64,000 nt of DNA from Saprospiraceae bacterium. GTDB lineage: Bacteria > Bacteroidota > Bacteroidia > Chitinophagales > Saprospiraceae. Within the stretch, counting starts at the first letter, position 1, and every line of letters starts with the position of its first letter. Below, in pieces: positions 7,784 through 22,700 of the stretch. Below the pieces are notes generated by a model that was not told the DNA's origin, did not search any database, and was given only the letters and a program-made list of their open reading frames with translations. The DNA is taken from NCBI GenBank assembly GCA_020436935.1, contig JAGQWX010000002.1, positions 1 to 64,000 of the forward strand, read 5' to 3'. The position numbers and the translations under genes are program-made.

Positions 7784-10700
7784 ATGTTTTCTATAACCCA
7801 ATGCACAAATTGTAAATTTCTTTATTTACTGTTATTCTTTGTTGTTCCCTTTATCGGTGGTGCTATACCTACTTGTAGTACTGGATCGAGTTTATTGTTA
7901 ACTTCTTCAAGCACTTTAAATGTTGAAATTGGAGGCACCAACTCCACCTGCGATGAGGTGGATGGTTTTACCCAAATCAGCGTAACAGGTGATGTGGCGC
8001 TGGATGGACATCTGGTCGTAACTTACTCCAATGGATATCAGCCGGTTGCAGGGCACACTTTTGAGATCATTTCCTACAGCGGTAATTTCAGTGGCGCATT
8101 CATAGATGTGTCCTTCCCTCCTTTGACCCAATCAGGTCTTGGTTGGAGTGTGGTTTATGACAATACCAATAAAAAAGTGAGATTGTCTGTAGTCAGTAAT
8201 TGTGTTTCGATAACCAATTTATTTTCTGCGTATTGCCTGAACACACCCTCATTCAATGTCAACGCAAGCAATAACATTTCAGGAGCGAGCTATGATTATG
8301 ACTTTTTTGCTGATGGACTTCCAACAACAGTTGGTTTTGCAGACAATGCTAACGGAACAGCTACAATTGCTCCTTCTAACCTAACGGCAGGGGTAGCGTA
8401 TAAAGTTGCATTAACATGCACTTCATCAACCGGCATTTGTTATTATGAACAAAGCTTTACTGTCAACCCAATCCCTGAGGTATTCGCCTCACCCATCACC
8501 CACTGTGAATTGACAACGGGCAGTGGTACAAGTACATTTGACCTTACATCTGCTTCAGGCAGTAGCACTCCAAATGTTATGATTTCGTATCACAATTTCG
8601 AATTGAACGCCAACCAGGGTACAAGTCCAATTGCAAATCCTGCAAGCGTGAGCTCAGGAACTTCAATTAAATATGTGAGAGTGGAGTCAATTTTGACAGG
8701 ATGCTTTAGCGTGGCCCCAATATCATTGACTGTATTGCCTGATCCCGTCGCACCTGTGCTGTCAGTAGCAACTCCGGTAAGTGGTAGCATGGTGTGTGCC
8801 CAATCCATTATATCAGCAACCATAATACCAGGTAGTGGAGGCCTTGACTGCACAGATGAGGTGGAATATAGCGTCAACAACGGAGGCAGTTGGCTTCCAT
8901 ATACTTCAGGTAGTCCAATCGTAGCCCCAAATGTTGCCTCCGGTAATGTCCAGATCAGAGCCAGACGGGTTTGTAATGGTGTAAATTGTGACGGGGATGC
9001 AGAAAGTTTTGTTGTTTTGGCTTCATGGAATGTTGAGGGCAAAGTTCTGAATACTACAACAGGCGAATATTTTTGCACCATACAATCAGCCATCGATGAC
9101 CCACAAACACTTGCAGGGCACACCCTGATGATCTCCGATGGCACTTATCTTGAGGATGTAAATGTGATTAAACAAAACCTTACACTCCAGGGAGCCAGCC
9201 GCGACAATACCATCATTAAAGGCTTGTATGCCGCCGGGGGAGGTGCAACATTGAGAATTGGTGCAACGAGCGGCAATGGAGCTACCGTTAAAAACCTCAC
9301 CATTTCAAGAGATTATCAGGATTGGTACAACAGCACGAAAAATTATGGGGTCTTATTGAGCGGGGGAGTCAACAACGTAACGCTTGATGGCATCAGAGTG
9401 GTAGACAACAGGAATGGAGTATACGCAGAAAACAATGCAGAACTCAACCTAAAAAACAGTCTGATTGAAAAAAACAGGACGGGTATCCATATTTCCAATA
9501 CAGTTCGTGGTTTGGTGAGTAACAATATTGTCAGAGACAACCAGACCCATGGTTTGTTTTATAATCTGGATGATGGCACCAGTAACTTGACAAACTTCCA
9601 GATGCACGACAATAAATTCTACGATAACTGGTACAGTGAAGTAACCTTTAGGGGAAGTAATAGCCTCGCATCGGCAGCTAATTTTGAATGCAATTTTTGG
9701 GGTACAAATGCGCCGACTGTTGACTTGTCCAATCCTTCAGAACCGGGATATGCCGGCATAGTACCTCAGCAATTGGGTGGGGTAGATCCTACTGCTAGCG
9801 GTGCAACTTTCAGGGGTAATGGTGCTGTATTTATAGACTATGAAAGTTGGAGAACGAACGAGGCAGCAAATGGTTCAGATCCATTTGTTCCGACAGGAAG
9901 TTGCGATGGTACATCAGTAATTATAGCTAACATCACAGCAGACCACATCACTTGTAGTGAAATGACTGGCGGATTTACAATAAACTATAGTGGCGGGTCA
10001 GCAAACTACACCGTATCATGGACAGGGGCCGGTTCATCTAGCCTGCCACCTTCAATGAATTTGAGTGCTGTTGCAACGGGTCTCGCTGCAGGAAGTTATG
10101 TCGTAACTGTAACAGATGGAAATGGATCAACGGCTACTGCTTCATTGTCTGTGGAAGTATTACCTGTGACAAACATTACCGATGGAACTTATTTTGCGAC
10201 CATTCAGGAAGCAATTGATGATGCGGGAACCGGTACCGGCGATGTCATAGAAATATGCCCTGGAACATATATTGAATCAGTGGCAGTTACCAAAAGTATT
10301 CATCTAAAAGGCCAGGCTGGTAAGGTGGATAATACCATTATTATGGCGCCATCGTCGATACCCGTTGCATCAAACCCGGAATCATACATTGTTAAAATTG
10401 CCGGTTCAGGTGTAGACGCAGAAATTAGTGAATTGACCATCAAAGGCCCTGGTCCTGGTGGTTGTGGCACCATTGCTTACGGCATCCTGGTCAGAGATGG
10501 AGCCAATGCCAACATCCATGACAACAAAATATTGGATATCAGGGACAATCCTTTCAGCGGATGTCAAAATGGGATAGGTATACAAGTAGGCCGACAAGCA
10601 TTGTCTACATCAGGAACAGCAACGATCACCAAAAACATCATTTCAGGCTATCAGAAAAACGGCATCACTGTAGACGGAACTGGTTCCAGTGCGACAATCA

Positions 10701-13700
10701 GCGATAATACCATAACAGGCATTGGTACCACAACCATCATAGCGCAAAATGGTGTACAAATCAGCAGATCCGCCACGGGCACGCTTTTAGGAAATACAAT
10801 TTCGGGCAATTCTTTCCATGTTCCTGGCAATCCGTTTGATTATGGATCAACTGGAATTTTATTGTATCAATCAGGAGCTGTAAGCTTGAATGGAGGAAAT
10901 AATCTTTCGGGCAATGACAATAACCTTTACATTTTTGAGAACTCGGGATTGATCCATATTGGTGGGGCTCAAAGCTTTGCTTCAGCTCTTGCCAACCAAA
11001 TTGTGAATTACGGAACATCAGACCTGGATTTGAGGTCATCAACGTTTGACGGAGATTTGCCTTCGTCTATGAGCATCACTGAATTGTTTGACTTAGAAAA
11101 CCAAATCTACCACACGATTGATAACGGAAGCCTTGGTTTTGTTTATTTGAAAACCAACAATACTTATGTCACACCAGAGAGTTTTGATTCAGGAACTGCA
11201 CAGATACAAAGAGGTATTGATGCTGCCTCCGATGGATTTATAGTCAACGTCAGGCAGGGCAATTATGGCAAACAAATTGCTGAGAACAGGAGTGTTTTTG
11301 GTGGAGGAGGGTCTTATCAATTTGGCCTGTTCGTTGATAAAAACAATCTAACCATTAAGGGATATGGATCAGTAGACGCCCAAGTAGGAAACGCCATGGA
11401 TGCCTTGGTGTCTTTTACCACAGGTGCAACAAATAATTTTGGAGCATCAGGTATTTTTGTTCAAGGCAATGGAGTTACACTTACCGGGCTGAAAATTGGA
11501 GATAATTATGATGCCTCGAACGCCCTGGACAACAACAAGACCATAGAAGTAGTAGGAGATGCCTTCACCATGCAGGATTGCTGGGTCAATACCATGAGTG
11601 ATGAAGGGGCAATTTATTTTGGCAGATGGGATGGATCTCACCCTGTCAATACTTACTCCATTGTTGAAAACAAATTTACCAATGCCCTTATTTCGATCAA
11701 CAACGGAGTTGGAATAAGCGGCCCAGAAAGCCAAAGGGTAATTTCAAACAACGCATTTGAAGGGACAATTACTCCATACATCATTGGATTCAGAGGGTGG
11801 AGTGGAGGAAGCCCTGTCCAGGGGTGGATTGTAGACCCTGTTGGAGGTGCGATCGTGACTGGAAATACCTTCGACAATACCGGAGTTCAATCCTATATTC
11901 TTGCACGCGGAAATACAGGAGGATACATCAGCAGTCAATTGGATTGGTCATCCATATGGAACAACAATACGTATGGTAACCACGTGATTGCACTACAGAA
12001 TGAAGGCTCCTTTGATCCAAGGACATACAATGACGCAGGATATACTGCATCAAGAAGAATTTCACCTTTCATACAGGAAAATGTCAATATCGGACAATCT
12101 GGAGATGTTGTATTGGTGAGTCCAGGATTATTTGAAGAAGATGTTTTGGTCAATAAGGCACTTGAACTTAGAGGCTCGGGTTACGCCAGTACAACCATAG
12201 AGGGACAGAAGGGAGGCGATGGAGCAACGGTGAGGATTTCAGCGGCTGGAGCTAAAGTGAATGGATTTACCATTACCAGAGAAGGCAACAATGTGTCGGA
12301 ATGGAATGATGCCACATTGAATAATGCGGGCGTTGCAGTCCAGGGTCAGTCTTCTTTTGGTGAAATATTCGATAACAGAATATACGGTAACAGAACCGGT
12401 ATCGATATCAATAACAGCAATGGCAATCACATTCATAACAACATCATAGAAAACAACCATACTGGAATGATTTTCAGGAATCAGACCGACAATACGATTT
12501 TAGAAGAGAACTTCATCATCGACAACAGAACAGTTGGTGTCTTATTTCTAGATGCATCAAGTGGAACAAATAGTCCAGTTCAAACTGCATTAAACAGCCA
12601 ATTCAATGACAATCACATTTCAGGAAACTGGTATGGAGAAATTGTTGACAGGCAGGCTGGCGGATCCTTACCAGTTCCCGGCACCAATATGAAAAACTTT
12701 GAGTGCAACTGGTATGGTACCACATCACCGGTGGTGAGTACCGCCAATAGTGGTGAACCAGGATATGCAAGTCTTATTCCTTCAAGTTTTGGAGGAAGTG
12801 CGACTCCTCCGGGAGGGCAACCAGATATTCTTGGCCCTGCTTCTGCCAACTTTGACTATGTGGCCTGGTTGGTCAATGGCAGTGATATGTCGGGAGGAAC
12901 TCCAGGATTCCAACCTGTAAGCGGAGCCTGCACAGGCACACCTATAGACCTGACAAACATAACAACTGACCATATCACTTGTGGCGACGCCATGGATGAA
13001 GGAAAAATCACGCTCACATTTAGCGGTGGCATGGCACCTTATGACATCGTTTGGACAGGTGGAAGTGCTAATGGAATTTCTTCACCATATGAAATTATAA
13101 ACTTAAATCCAGGCAATTATACATTTACCATTACAGATGCCAACGGTTCAAGTGTTTCCGGAAGTGCGGAGATAGAATATCTGCCGGTAAGTGTTGGAAG
13201 TGAGTTCTTTGCGACCATCCAGGAAGCAATCGATGCACCAACTACAGGAAACGGCGATGTCATCAATGTATGCGCTGGAACTTATGCAGAAAACGTCGTT
13301 GTCAATAAGGAAGTCAAAATTTACGGACCAAATGCAGCGGTATCACCAAATACCGGGTTCAGAAGTGCAGAAGCCATTGTTGTTCCGGTGACTTCAGGTG
13401 CAGATGCAGTATTCGTCATCGAAGCCTCTAAAGTTGAAATCAAAGGATTCATCATTGACGGAGATAACACCACCATCACTACAGGATGGGCAGGAACAAA
13501 CGGAGCCGATATAGATGCTTACGATGGCATTGTGTATTATGATCCTGGAAATACGATTGTGGTGAATGGCCTTAAGGTGCACAACAACATCATCAGAAAT
13601 ACCCAATATTTTGGGATCGACCTCTTTGGTTGGAACAATTACAACAACCCTACCACCAGCGGGCATGAAATTGTTGATAATAAGTTTGAGCATTTAGGAA

Positions 13701-16700
13701 CCTATAATGCGGGGAACGGATATGATAAGTGGGGCGGAGGTGTGTTGTTGTACAATGACAACTACGCGAACATTAGTTCAAATGTGATGGAAGATGTGAG
13801 AATTGGTATACAGACCGGGAATTTCCACGACCCTAATACAGGTGGCGTTCCTTATCAATCCATTTCCAACAATACCATGCAAGTCAGACGCAGGGGAGTT
13901 TTTTATAACCTTCATACAGGTAATCCATCCCCTTGGACGATAAACGACAATACTATAACTGCACTATCAAATGCCAATGAGACCGTTTGGGATGGCATTT
14001 TATTGTCTTCCTTATCTGAAGCAGCAGGTATTGTATCTGGCAATATGATTGATGGAAGCGGCACCAATGTCCCTAGTGAAGGGATAGAAGTGTGGAATGT
14101 CAAGGATAATGCACCTGCAATGATCAGTGGAGGAATGATATCCGGCGTTGATATAGGGGTATATGCAAACAATTTTGATGGATATGCCAGCAATGCAGGA
14201 AATGGTGCACACGCTGCATTGTCCAGTGTCAATATTCAACCAAAAGCTTCAGGTACGGGTGTAAAAGTTGCAGACAATCCAACTAGCAGTCATGCACCTG
14301 TGGTGGTTCAATTTAATGCTGGTGTAGTTTTAACGGGTGGAGCAAATGGTGTAGTCATTGAAAATGCAAGTGCGTCAGTAGGAGGAAGTTTGAACAATCT
14401 GAGTTTGAATGGGCAATCGGGGGATTATATCCAATTGATCAACAATACCGGAGACATCGACGCCACATCAACTTTGTTTGGGGGCAGTACAGGATCTTCG
14501 GCTACACTTTCTCAACAATTTGATATTGAAGACAAGATCACTCATGAGATAGATAATGCCAGTCTCGGTTATGTCACTTTTGCAACCGGTAAAGCTTTCG
14601 TAACTCCATTGTCTGGGTCGGTGCAAAGAGGAATAAATGCTTCATCTGCCGGAGGAGAATTGTATGTAGAGGCAGGTACATATGCGTCTAATATTTTGAT
14701 GAATAAACCTATAGAGATGTACGGCGCTCAGGCAGGTACAGCTTGTGTGGGCATGCCAGGCAGCGAAAGTGTACTTACGGCGCCTTCTGGTTTTGTAGTC
14801 GCCGTTTCAGCTGATGATGTAAAAATTGATGGATTTAGTATTACAGGCTCTGGAGCGCAGCATGGTATAGTAGCCTCAGATCCCAATGGTCTGGAGATCA
14901 CAAACAATTATATCCACGATATAGGAACAAGCTACACTGGCGGACCAGTGTATGGTGTGTATTACGACGTTGGAAGCGCAACGAGCAGCAATTTGAATAT
15001 AGATGATAACTGTATAAACAATATAGCCTCCACCAGCCTTACAGGCAATAGCGCAGGTGGCATTGGTATACTGCAGGCCTCAGCAACAGGATCATTGACC
15101 AATGTGAGTATCCAACGCAACAGGATATCTGAAGTGAATGTAAATGATGGAAACTGGCCTATCGGAAAAATAGCTTATGGCATCATCAGCAATGCAGGAG
15201 CTTCAGGAGGAGGCAAAGTGGACAATATGGTCATCAAGCAAAATGAGATCTTAGACCTTTCTGGCTTTATCTCAACAGGTATTGGTCTTGAAGGCAATAC
15301 CCAAAATACGAGTGTCACCAACAATATAGTTTCCAATCTTTCAGGAAGGAAAAATAGTGGCGACAGAGCAGGAGGAGCCTTTGATTTGAGTGCATTGAAA
15401 ATTGAAAGCAACACTTTTGCATCAAGTTTGATCATACAGGATAACGCCTTCAATGCCAACACATTTACACACAACAATGGAGGCATAGGATACGCAATTT
15501 CCAACTATGTCGCCGGTACTTTAAACCTCGGTTGCAACTGGTATGGTTCTGCGGTTTACAATGACCTGGCAGACAATGCCGGTTTTACAGGAAAGATTTT
15601 CAATAAGGCGGGGGCAATTACCAACTTTATACCTTACAAGTTGTCAGGTAGTGACGCATCCCTAATGACCATTGGCTTTCAGCCAGAAGCTGCATGCGGA
15701 GGTGGTCCCATTGAGATTATCTCTATAACATCCACACCGGAAATATGCGATGCTTTGGGGTCAATCACTTTGGAATTTAGCGGAGGAGATGATCCGTACA
15801 CCATTAATTACACAGACGGGGGCTCGAATGCCGGAAGTATAGCCGTCATTTCCGCAGGCATCGCAAACATTACTGACCTACCTGGAGGAAATTATATGGT
15901 AACCATTGAAGATGAGCTTGGAACAACAGCAAGTACCTCCATTATTGTTGAAGAAAAGTTGATCACCAACGTCAGCGATATGCCAAACACCTATTATACC
16001 AGCATTCAGGAAGCGATCAATGCCGCTGATCCTGATGAAGTATTGGAGGTTTGTGCCGGAACATACACAGAAATGATTTTAATCAATAAACCACTAACCA
16101 TAAATGGACCTAATGCTGGAATTCCGGGTACAGGCGTTAGATCACCGGAAGCCATTTTACTCAACTGTTCCACTGACATCGCAAATGCGGGAAATACAAC
16201 CCTGGATGGACTCAAAATCTTAAGAAATGACAGTGCTCCTGGCAGTCAAATCAATCTTGATGGTGGAGGTGTTAATACCATTCAAAACTCAATATTTGAA
16301 AGAAACGGCGCCGGAACTGGCGTCGGCATTATTGCAATAGCAACAACAACTGCAGGTGGAAACAAAATCATAGCCAACAACCTGATTACAGGAGACGATT
16401 CAGGTGGATTGTTTGGCACCCATAAGACGTGGAATACTGGTATCTACATTGACAATGGCAGCTTCACAGTCGATGTCTCCGGAAATACGATTACCAATAC
16501 CAGAACAGCCATAAATCTTGATGATTATATCAATTACGGCACAATTTCCGGCAATACTTTTACCACCAATGGCACTCACATTTCAATTGGAGGATCAGGA
16601 CCTTCTATACCTGGAGGTAGTCACACTTTCGGTGCAAACAATTTCAATGCGGCACAATCAGCAATCATCAATTTATCTAATACCTTGGAGAGTTTTAGGC

Positions 16701-19700
16701 TGGATATCACATCCTCGTCTTACAACGGAACACCAATGTCTGCTTTGGCCAATGCGGAACTCTTTGAAATAGAGGCTCAAATGTATCACAAAGACCGCTC
16801 TGGAACGAAGAAAGGAAAGGTCATTTATAAGGCTGGCAATCAATATGTAAATAACTTCACCAGTCCTGTCACTAAAATAGATGTTATCCAAAACTCCATC
16901 AAGTATTTTGATGCCGGTGAGACCATCAATCTAGAGGATGGTACTTATAATCAAAGAGTGGTTATGGACAAAAATGATATTACCATTCAGGGAGTTACAA
17001 CAACAAAAGGTGACTTTATTCTGGATGGTACAGGCTTGGTGGGTACAGGAAACGGCATTACCATCAACAATGGCATTACCGGTAGCACCATTAAAAACCT
17101 GACTATTCAAAACTTTGCAGGATCAGGAGGCAATACGCACGCAGGTATCAAAGCTTTGTTCAGCAACAGCAGCACAAGCATAGACAATGTTGCAGTAACC
17201 AATAATGCCGGTAGTTCAGGCATTTTCTTCAGCGGAGGCTCCGGCATCAGCAATGTCAGTGTTACCAATTCAATGGTTTCTGGTCACCTAACGGGTGCCA
17301 GAGGCATAGTGATTTGGGATGGATTCAAACAAAACATCACCTTCACTGGCAACATGGTCAGCAACAACAACTGTTGTGGCATTGAGCTGCAGGATGGTAC
17401 TGCTTCAGGGGTGAATATCTCTGCCAATACCATTGACATTGGCAGTGGAGATAACGCTATTGCTGCACTTGGACTGAATCCTGCAACCGGACCCAACCTC
17501 ATCTCAAATAATATCATTACCGGAGGTGGTCGCTTTGGCATTGAAATAAAGAACCCCAGCGGAGGTGTTACAGTTTCCGGGAATAATGTTTCATTGACCA
17601 GTCAAAATGCCGATACCAGAGATAGAGCAGGTATTGCGGTCATCAGAAGAGATTTTACAACAGGAAATCCCGCAGGTTATCCTGACATTCCCAATGGAGT
17701 TACCGTTAGTGGAAATACAGTAACCGGGTACCAGCAAAGTACGGGCGAGGAAGGATTTGGAATCGTAATCGAAGGAACAAACCATGTTGTATCCGGAAAT
17801 AGTCTCGTAGGTAATGAAATTGGCATCCAATTTCAGGGAGGCGGCCATGCAAATCCAAATTATGTAGCCAACAATGCAGGTAGCGGCGATCAGGCGGCTG
17901 GTCAATCTCCCAATTATTTTGGAAGAGGAAATGCACCGTTGATCTGCCAGAGTGATCTCGGGATGAATAGCTATTCAGCAAATGGCATTGACGTCAGATT
18001 GGTAACCGATGCAGAACTTTCCACAGACATTTCTTATATCCAGAACCGTATCGAAGGTGGCATCCACAATGTCACAGCAGATACTTATCATTGTTCTATA
18101 CAAGATGCGATTGATCAGGCTTCTCCTGGAGATACCATTGAAATATTGCCAACAAGTTTCATCGAGCCAGGTCAGATTGTGGTCAATAAAAACCTGACAT
18201 TACAAGGCCAAGGCAAATTGGTTACAACCTTAAAACCAGGCGTAAACACAGGTACTTCCGGAGATAGCAGAGGCTTTATTGTGGTCAATGAAGGCATTGA
18301 GTTTAATTTGCTGGACATGACCATCGACGGCACAGGCAAATTGATTTGGCAAGGTGTCAGACACAAGGGCTCAGGCTTGGTAAACAATGTTGCCTTCAAT
18401 GAGATCAAGTACCAGGAAAGTGGACCTGCCTACAATGGAACAGCGTTCGTTGCCTTCGGTACGGGCAATGTAAATGTTACCAATAGCATGTTTACTCAAA
18501 TTGGAAGGATTGGTGCTCAGTTTTTTGGTAGCAACATCACCAACTCCAATTTTACAAACAACACCTATGTAGGAAAAGGTGTAGGTAATTGGCTGGATTA
18601 TGGTGTTGAAGTCAGTGCTGGAGCAATTGTAAATATTCAAGGAAATCAGATTTCAAACAATAGGGGTATTGCATCTGTTGATGGTTCCACCTCAGCTGGA
18701 ATTTTGGTGTCCACATTGTTCGGAACCGAAACAACTGCCACCATCTTTGAAAATGATATTTTTGATAATTCTACAGGTATATATGCGGGATTTAATGGTA
18801 GTGATGAAAGTACAGTCAATGCGTACCACAATAACATAACAGGCAATGATTTCGGTGTAAGAAGTACTGCTCCAATCGTCAATGCCTCAAACAATTGGTG
18901 GGGTAGCGCTGATGGACCTTCGGGTGAAGGGCCAGGTGCCGGAGATGCGGTGAGTGAAAATGTAATCTATTGTCCATGGTTAAATGCTTCATATCCCGGG
19001 GGCTCGGATGTAACAAATATTTATAACGTTACGCTCGATACTTACCATTGTACCATTCAAGAGGCCATAGATTTAGCCGATCCTGGAGACTTCATCCAGG
19101 TAGGTGCAGGTGAGTTTACAGAAAATCTCACCATCAACAAATCTTTGACGCTTTCGGGAGCAAATGCCGGAATTGCCGGAATGAGTACAAGAAATAGTGA
19201 ATCTATTCTGCTCAACTCAACGATCAATGTTTCTGGCAGTGGCACAGTTATCATCGATGGTTTTAAAATTTTGAAGGATGATGCTTTGGGCGGAAATGTA
19301 GTATTGTTGGGCAGCAGTGTTGACGCAACAGTTAAAAATACCATATTTGAAAGAAATGGAAGTGCCGCGGGCACTGTGGTGAGGGCAATAACCATATCTC
19401 CGTCGACTGCACCAAAGACCATTACTGACAACTTATTCACCGGAGACGTTACGGGAGGTTTGTTTTCAGGGCATAAAACCTGGAACAACGCCATATACGC
19501 AGACGGAAATACTGCCACAACAACCATCTCGAACAACAAGATCACCAATTCAAGAACTGGTTTGAATCTGGATGACAACAACATCAACAACATCATTTCG
19601 GGCAACAGTTTTGAAAACAATGGAACCCATATCGCTTACGGTGGCACACTACCGACGGCAGGAAACTACTCGCTTGGAGCCAACAACTTCACTACTCCGG

Positions 19701-22700
19701 GAAGTGCAATCATCAACTTGAGCAATGTGGCTGAGTCCTTCAGATTGGACATCACATCATCCAGTTATAACGGCGTCATTTTTGGAGATTTGCCGCTCTC
19801 AACATTATTTGAGGTTGAAGCCAGAATGTTCCACAAGGAAGTTGCTTCAAGGAAAGGAAAGGTCATTTATAAGGCGGGCAATCAATATGTAAATAACTTC
19901 ACCAGCCCTGTCACTAAAATAGATGTTATACAAAACTCCATCAAATATTTTGATGCCGGGGAGACCATCAATCTCGAGGATGGTACTTACAATCAAAGAG
20001 TGGTTATGGACAAAAATGGTATTGCCATCCAGGGAGCCACAACAACAAAGGGTGATTTTATTCTGGACGGTACAGGCTTGGTGGGCACAGGAAACGGAAT
20101 TACCATCAATAATGGCATTACCGGAAGCACCATTAAAAACCTGACCATTCAAAACTTTGCCGGAGGTGGTGGTAATACCAACGCCGGTATCAAAGGTTTG
20201 CTCAGCAACAGCAATACCAGTATTGACAATGTTACTGTAAAAGATAATGCCAATAGCTCGGGCATTTTCTTCAGCGGTGGCTCCGGCATCAGCAATGTTA
20301 GTGTTACCAATTCAATGGTTTCTGGTCACCTCACGGGTGCTCGAGGCATTGTGATTTGGGATGGATTCAAACAAAACATCACCTTCACCAGCAACATGGT
20401 CAGCAACAACAACTGTTGTGGCATTGAGCTACAGGATGGTACTGCTTCAGGTGTAAATGTAAGCAACAACATCATCAACATAGGTATTGGTGACAATGCC
20501 ATTGGACTCAACGGTCTCAGGACATCTGTCGGAGACAATATCATCAATGGAAACACCATCACTGGTGGAGGCAGGTTTGGTATTGAGTTGAAGAACCCGG
20601 ACAACAATGGCAGCTTTATGACCACCGTGTCCAACAACATAGTAACACTTACCACTCAGAATGGCGATGTCAGAGACAGAGCCGGTATTGCGATATTCCG
20701 ACGTGGAGTGCTTCCGGGTAACCCTGACGCTCACCCCAACGCACCAAATGGAGTATCAATTACAGGCAATACCGTGTCCGGCTATCGTCAAATTTCTGAC
20801 AGTGAGGGATTCGGTATTGTTGTAGAAGGTCAAGATCATACCATCACAGGCAACAACCTGACCAACAACGATGTGGGCTTACAACAACAGGCTGGGCATA
20901 CTCCTTTCAATTCCAATACTTCAGGAGACGGTGATCAGGCCAACCTCAATGACTTGTATTTTGGAAGAGGTAATTCACCAATATTATGCGACATTATCGT
21001 TTCAGGCAATACCTATGCTTCGAATACGGTAGATGAAAGAATTGTAACCGGTGGAGGTAGCGGTACAATAGTTACTGCCGTCAATCCAATTGTTGCTGAT
21101 CCCGGGGATTTGGCATTTTGTGGGGGTGAACCAGTGAGTGTGATTTTCACAGGTAACAATTTACCTGGTGTTATTTATATCTGGACAGCCAACGATACAT
21201 TGGTTGGAAATGGGGCGACTACAGGAATGGGCAATTTAAGTTTTACCGCAAGCACATCTAATGTTCCGGTGAGTACTACCTTTATGGTCACACCAACTGT
21301 CAATGGTTGTGTCGGAAATACAGAAACCTTTACCATTACCATCAATCCAAAACCTGTAGTTTCTGCTACACTCAGTGGCAATGAACAGACCATAACATTA
21401 AACGAGTCTAACCTTACAGGTCAGATTGACATTTGTAATCTTGGGGAAGTAACCCTTGATGCATTTACTACAGGAACTGATATTGCAAAAACCCTATTAA
21501 GTGTCACGACTACATTGGTAAACGTTGTTGAAGATGTTTATGTCCCTGCGGGAACGAATACAGTTGAGGCGCAGCTTTACTATAACTTATTCAGTGGTGG
21601 ATACCCTGTTACCCTTACCAACCCAGCATCTCAAGGTACATTGACCATGGTCATCACACCTTATTACGACAGCAATGACAATGGCATCATAGATGCTGGT
21701 GATTGTGCTGCACCAACTGCTACACTCACTATTGTTGTTCACCCAATTCCGCAAATCTCCATCACGGCCCCATTTGCAGTTTGGCCTTCATCAGCAGGTA
21801 ACATGGCAAGTGCAACGGCTTATACGGGTGCAACTTACAATTGGCAGATAACCAACGGTACCATCACTTCAGGTCAGGGAACAAAAGACATTATCTTCTC
21901 AAGCAATGCTTCTGGTTTGATAGCGCTGAGTGTTACCATTGACGATGTCAATAATTGCATGAATGATGCAATGGCCGAAGTGATCATTCTTGATGAATGT
22001 AATGTTGCAGATTTTGGTGTTCCTGTGGTCTTATCCAACACCCAGGGACTTGGTTTATGGTATACCGACAGATTTGCACCAGATGTATTTGAGTCGCCGG
22101 TAACTGGTCCATTGGGAGCAATGAATTCACTGCATGTGGGCATTGCATCTTCAGACGGAGCCAGCAACAGACCACCGGCATTCTCGGGAGCATTTTATGA
22201 CACCCAGGGCAGGAAGCTAGATCTTCCTGATGGAACACAAGCCATAGAATTTGATTTGTTCGTTGATAATGCCTGGACATCTGTTCCAAAGAGGTGGGCA
22301 GGGCTTTGGGGTACAGCTTTTAACTCCTCGAACTCTGCAGCAGGATTTGTAATCATAGAATTTACCACAACAGAAGGTAATCCAAGATTCCGTGCATGGG
22401 AGGACGACCTTGGCTGGGTAGATATGGGATTGCCAGCTGGCTTTGCCTACGGACAATGGGTGAAAATGAGGATTCATGCTTTATCCAATGACGAATTCCG
22501 CTATACCGTCCTTACCGATGAGGGAGTTGTAGAACACGTCTCTTCTACTTTTAATGATGCAGGAATTGAAAAAATTGGAAACGTCATACTTCAGGGGCAC
22601 AATACCTCTTCTGGAATCGATTATGACATTTACTGGAAAGAAGGGCAAACTTCTGAAATTGATCTTGACCTTCAAATCAATGGCAATATCGTTGGTCATC

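Noticed and set aside
8590-9144. 184-codon open frame antisense to the giant gene
   Set aside because: It has the same origin: the sense strand encodes the signal-proximal Ig-like region and first helix block.
19057-19620. 187-codon open frame antisense to the giant gene
   Set aside because: It is a shadow of a repetitive, low-stop coding sequence; it has no conserved motif and the sense frame is far better supported.
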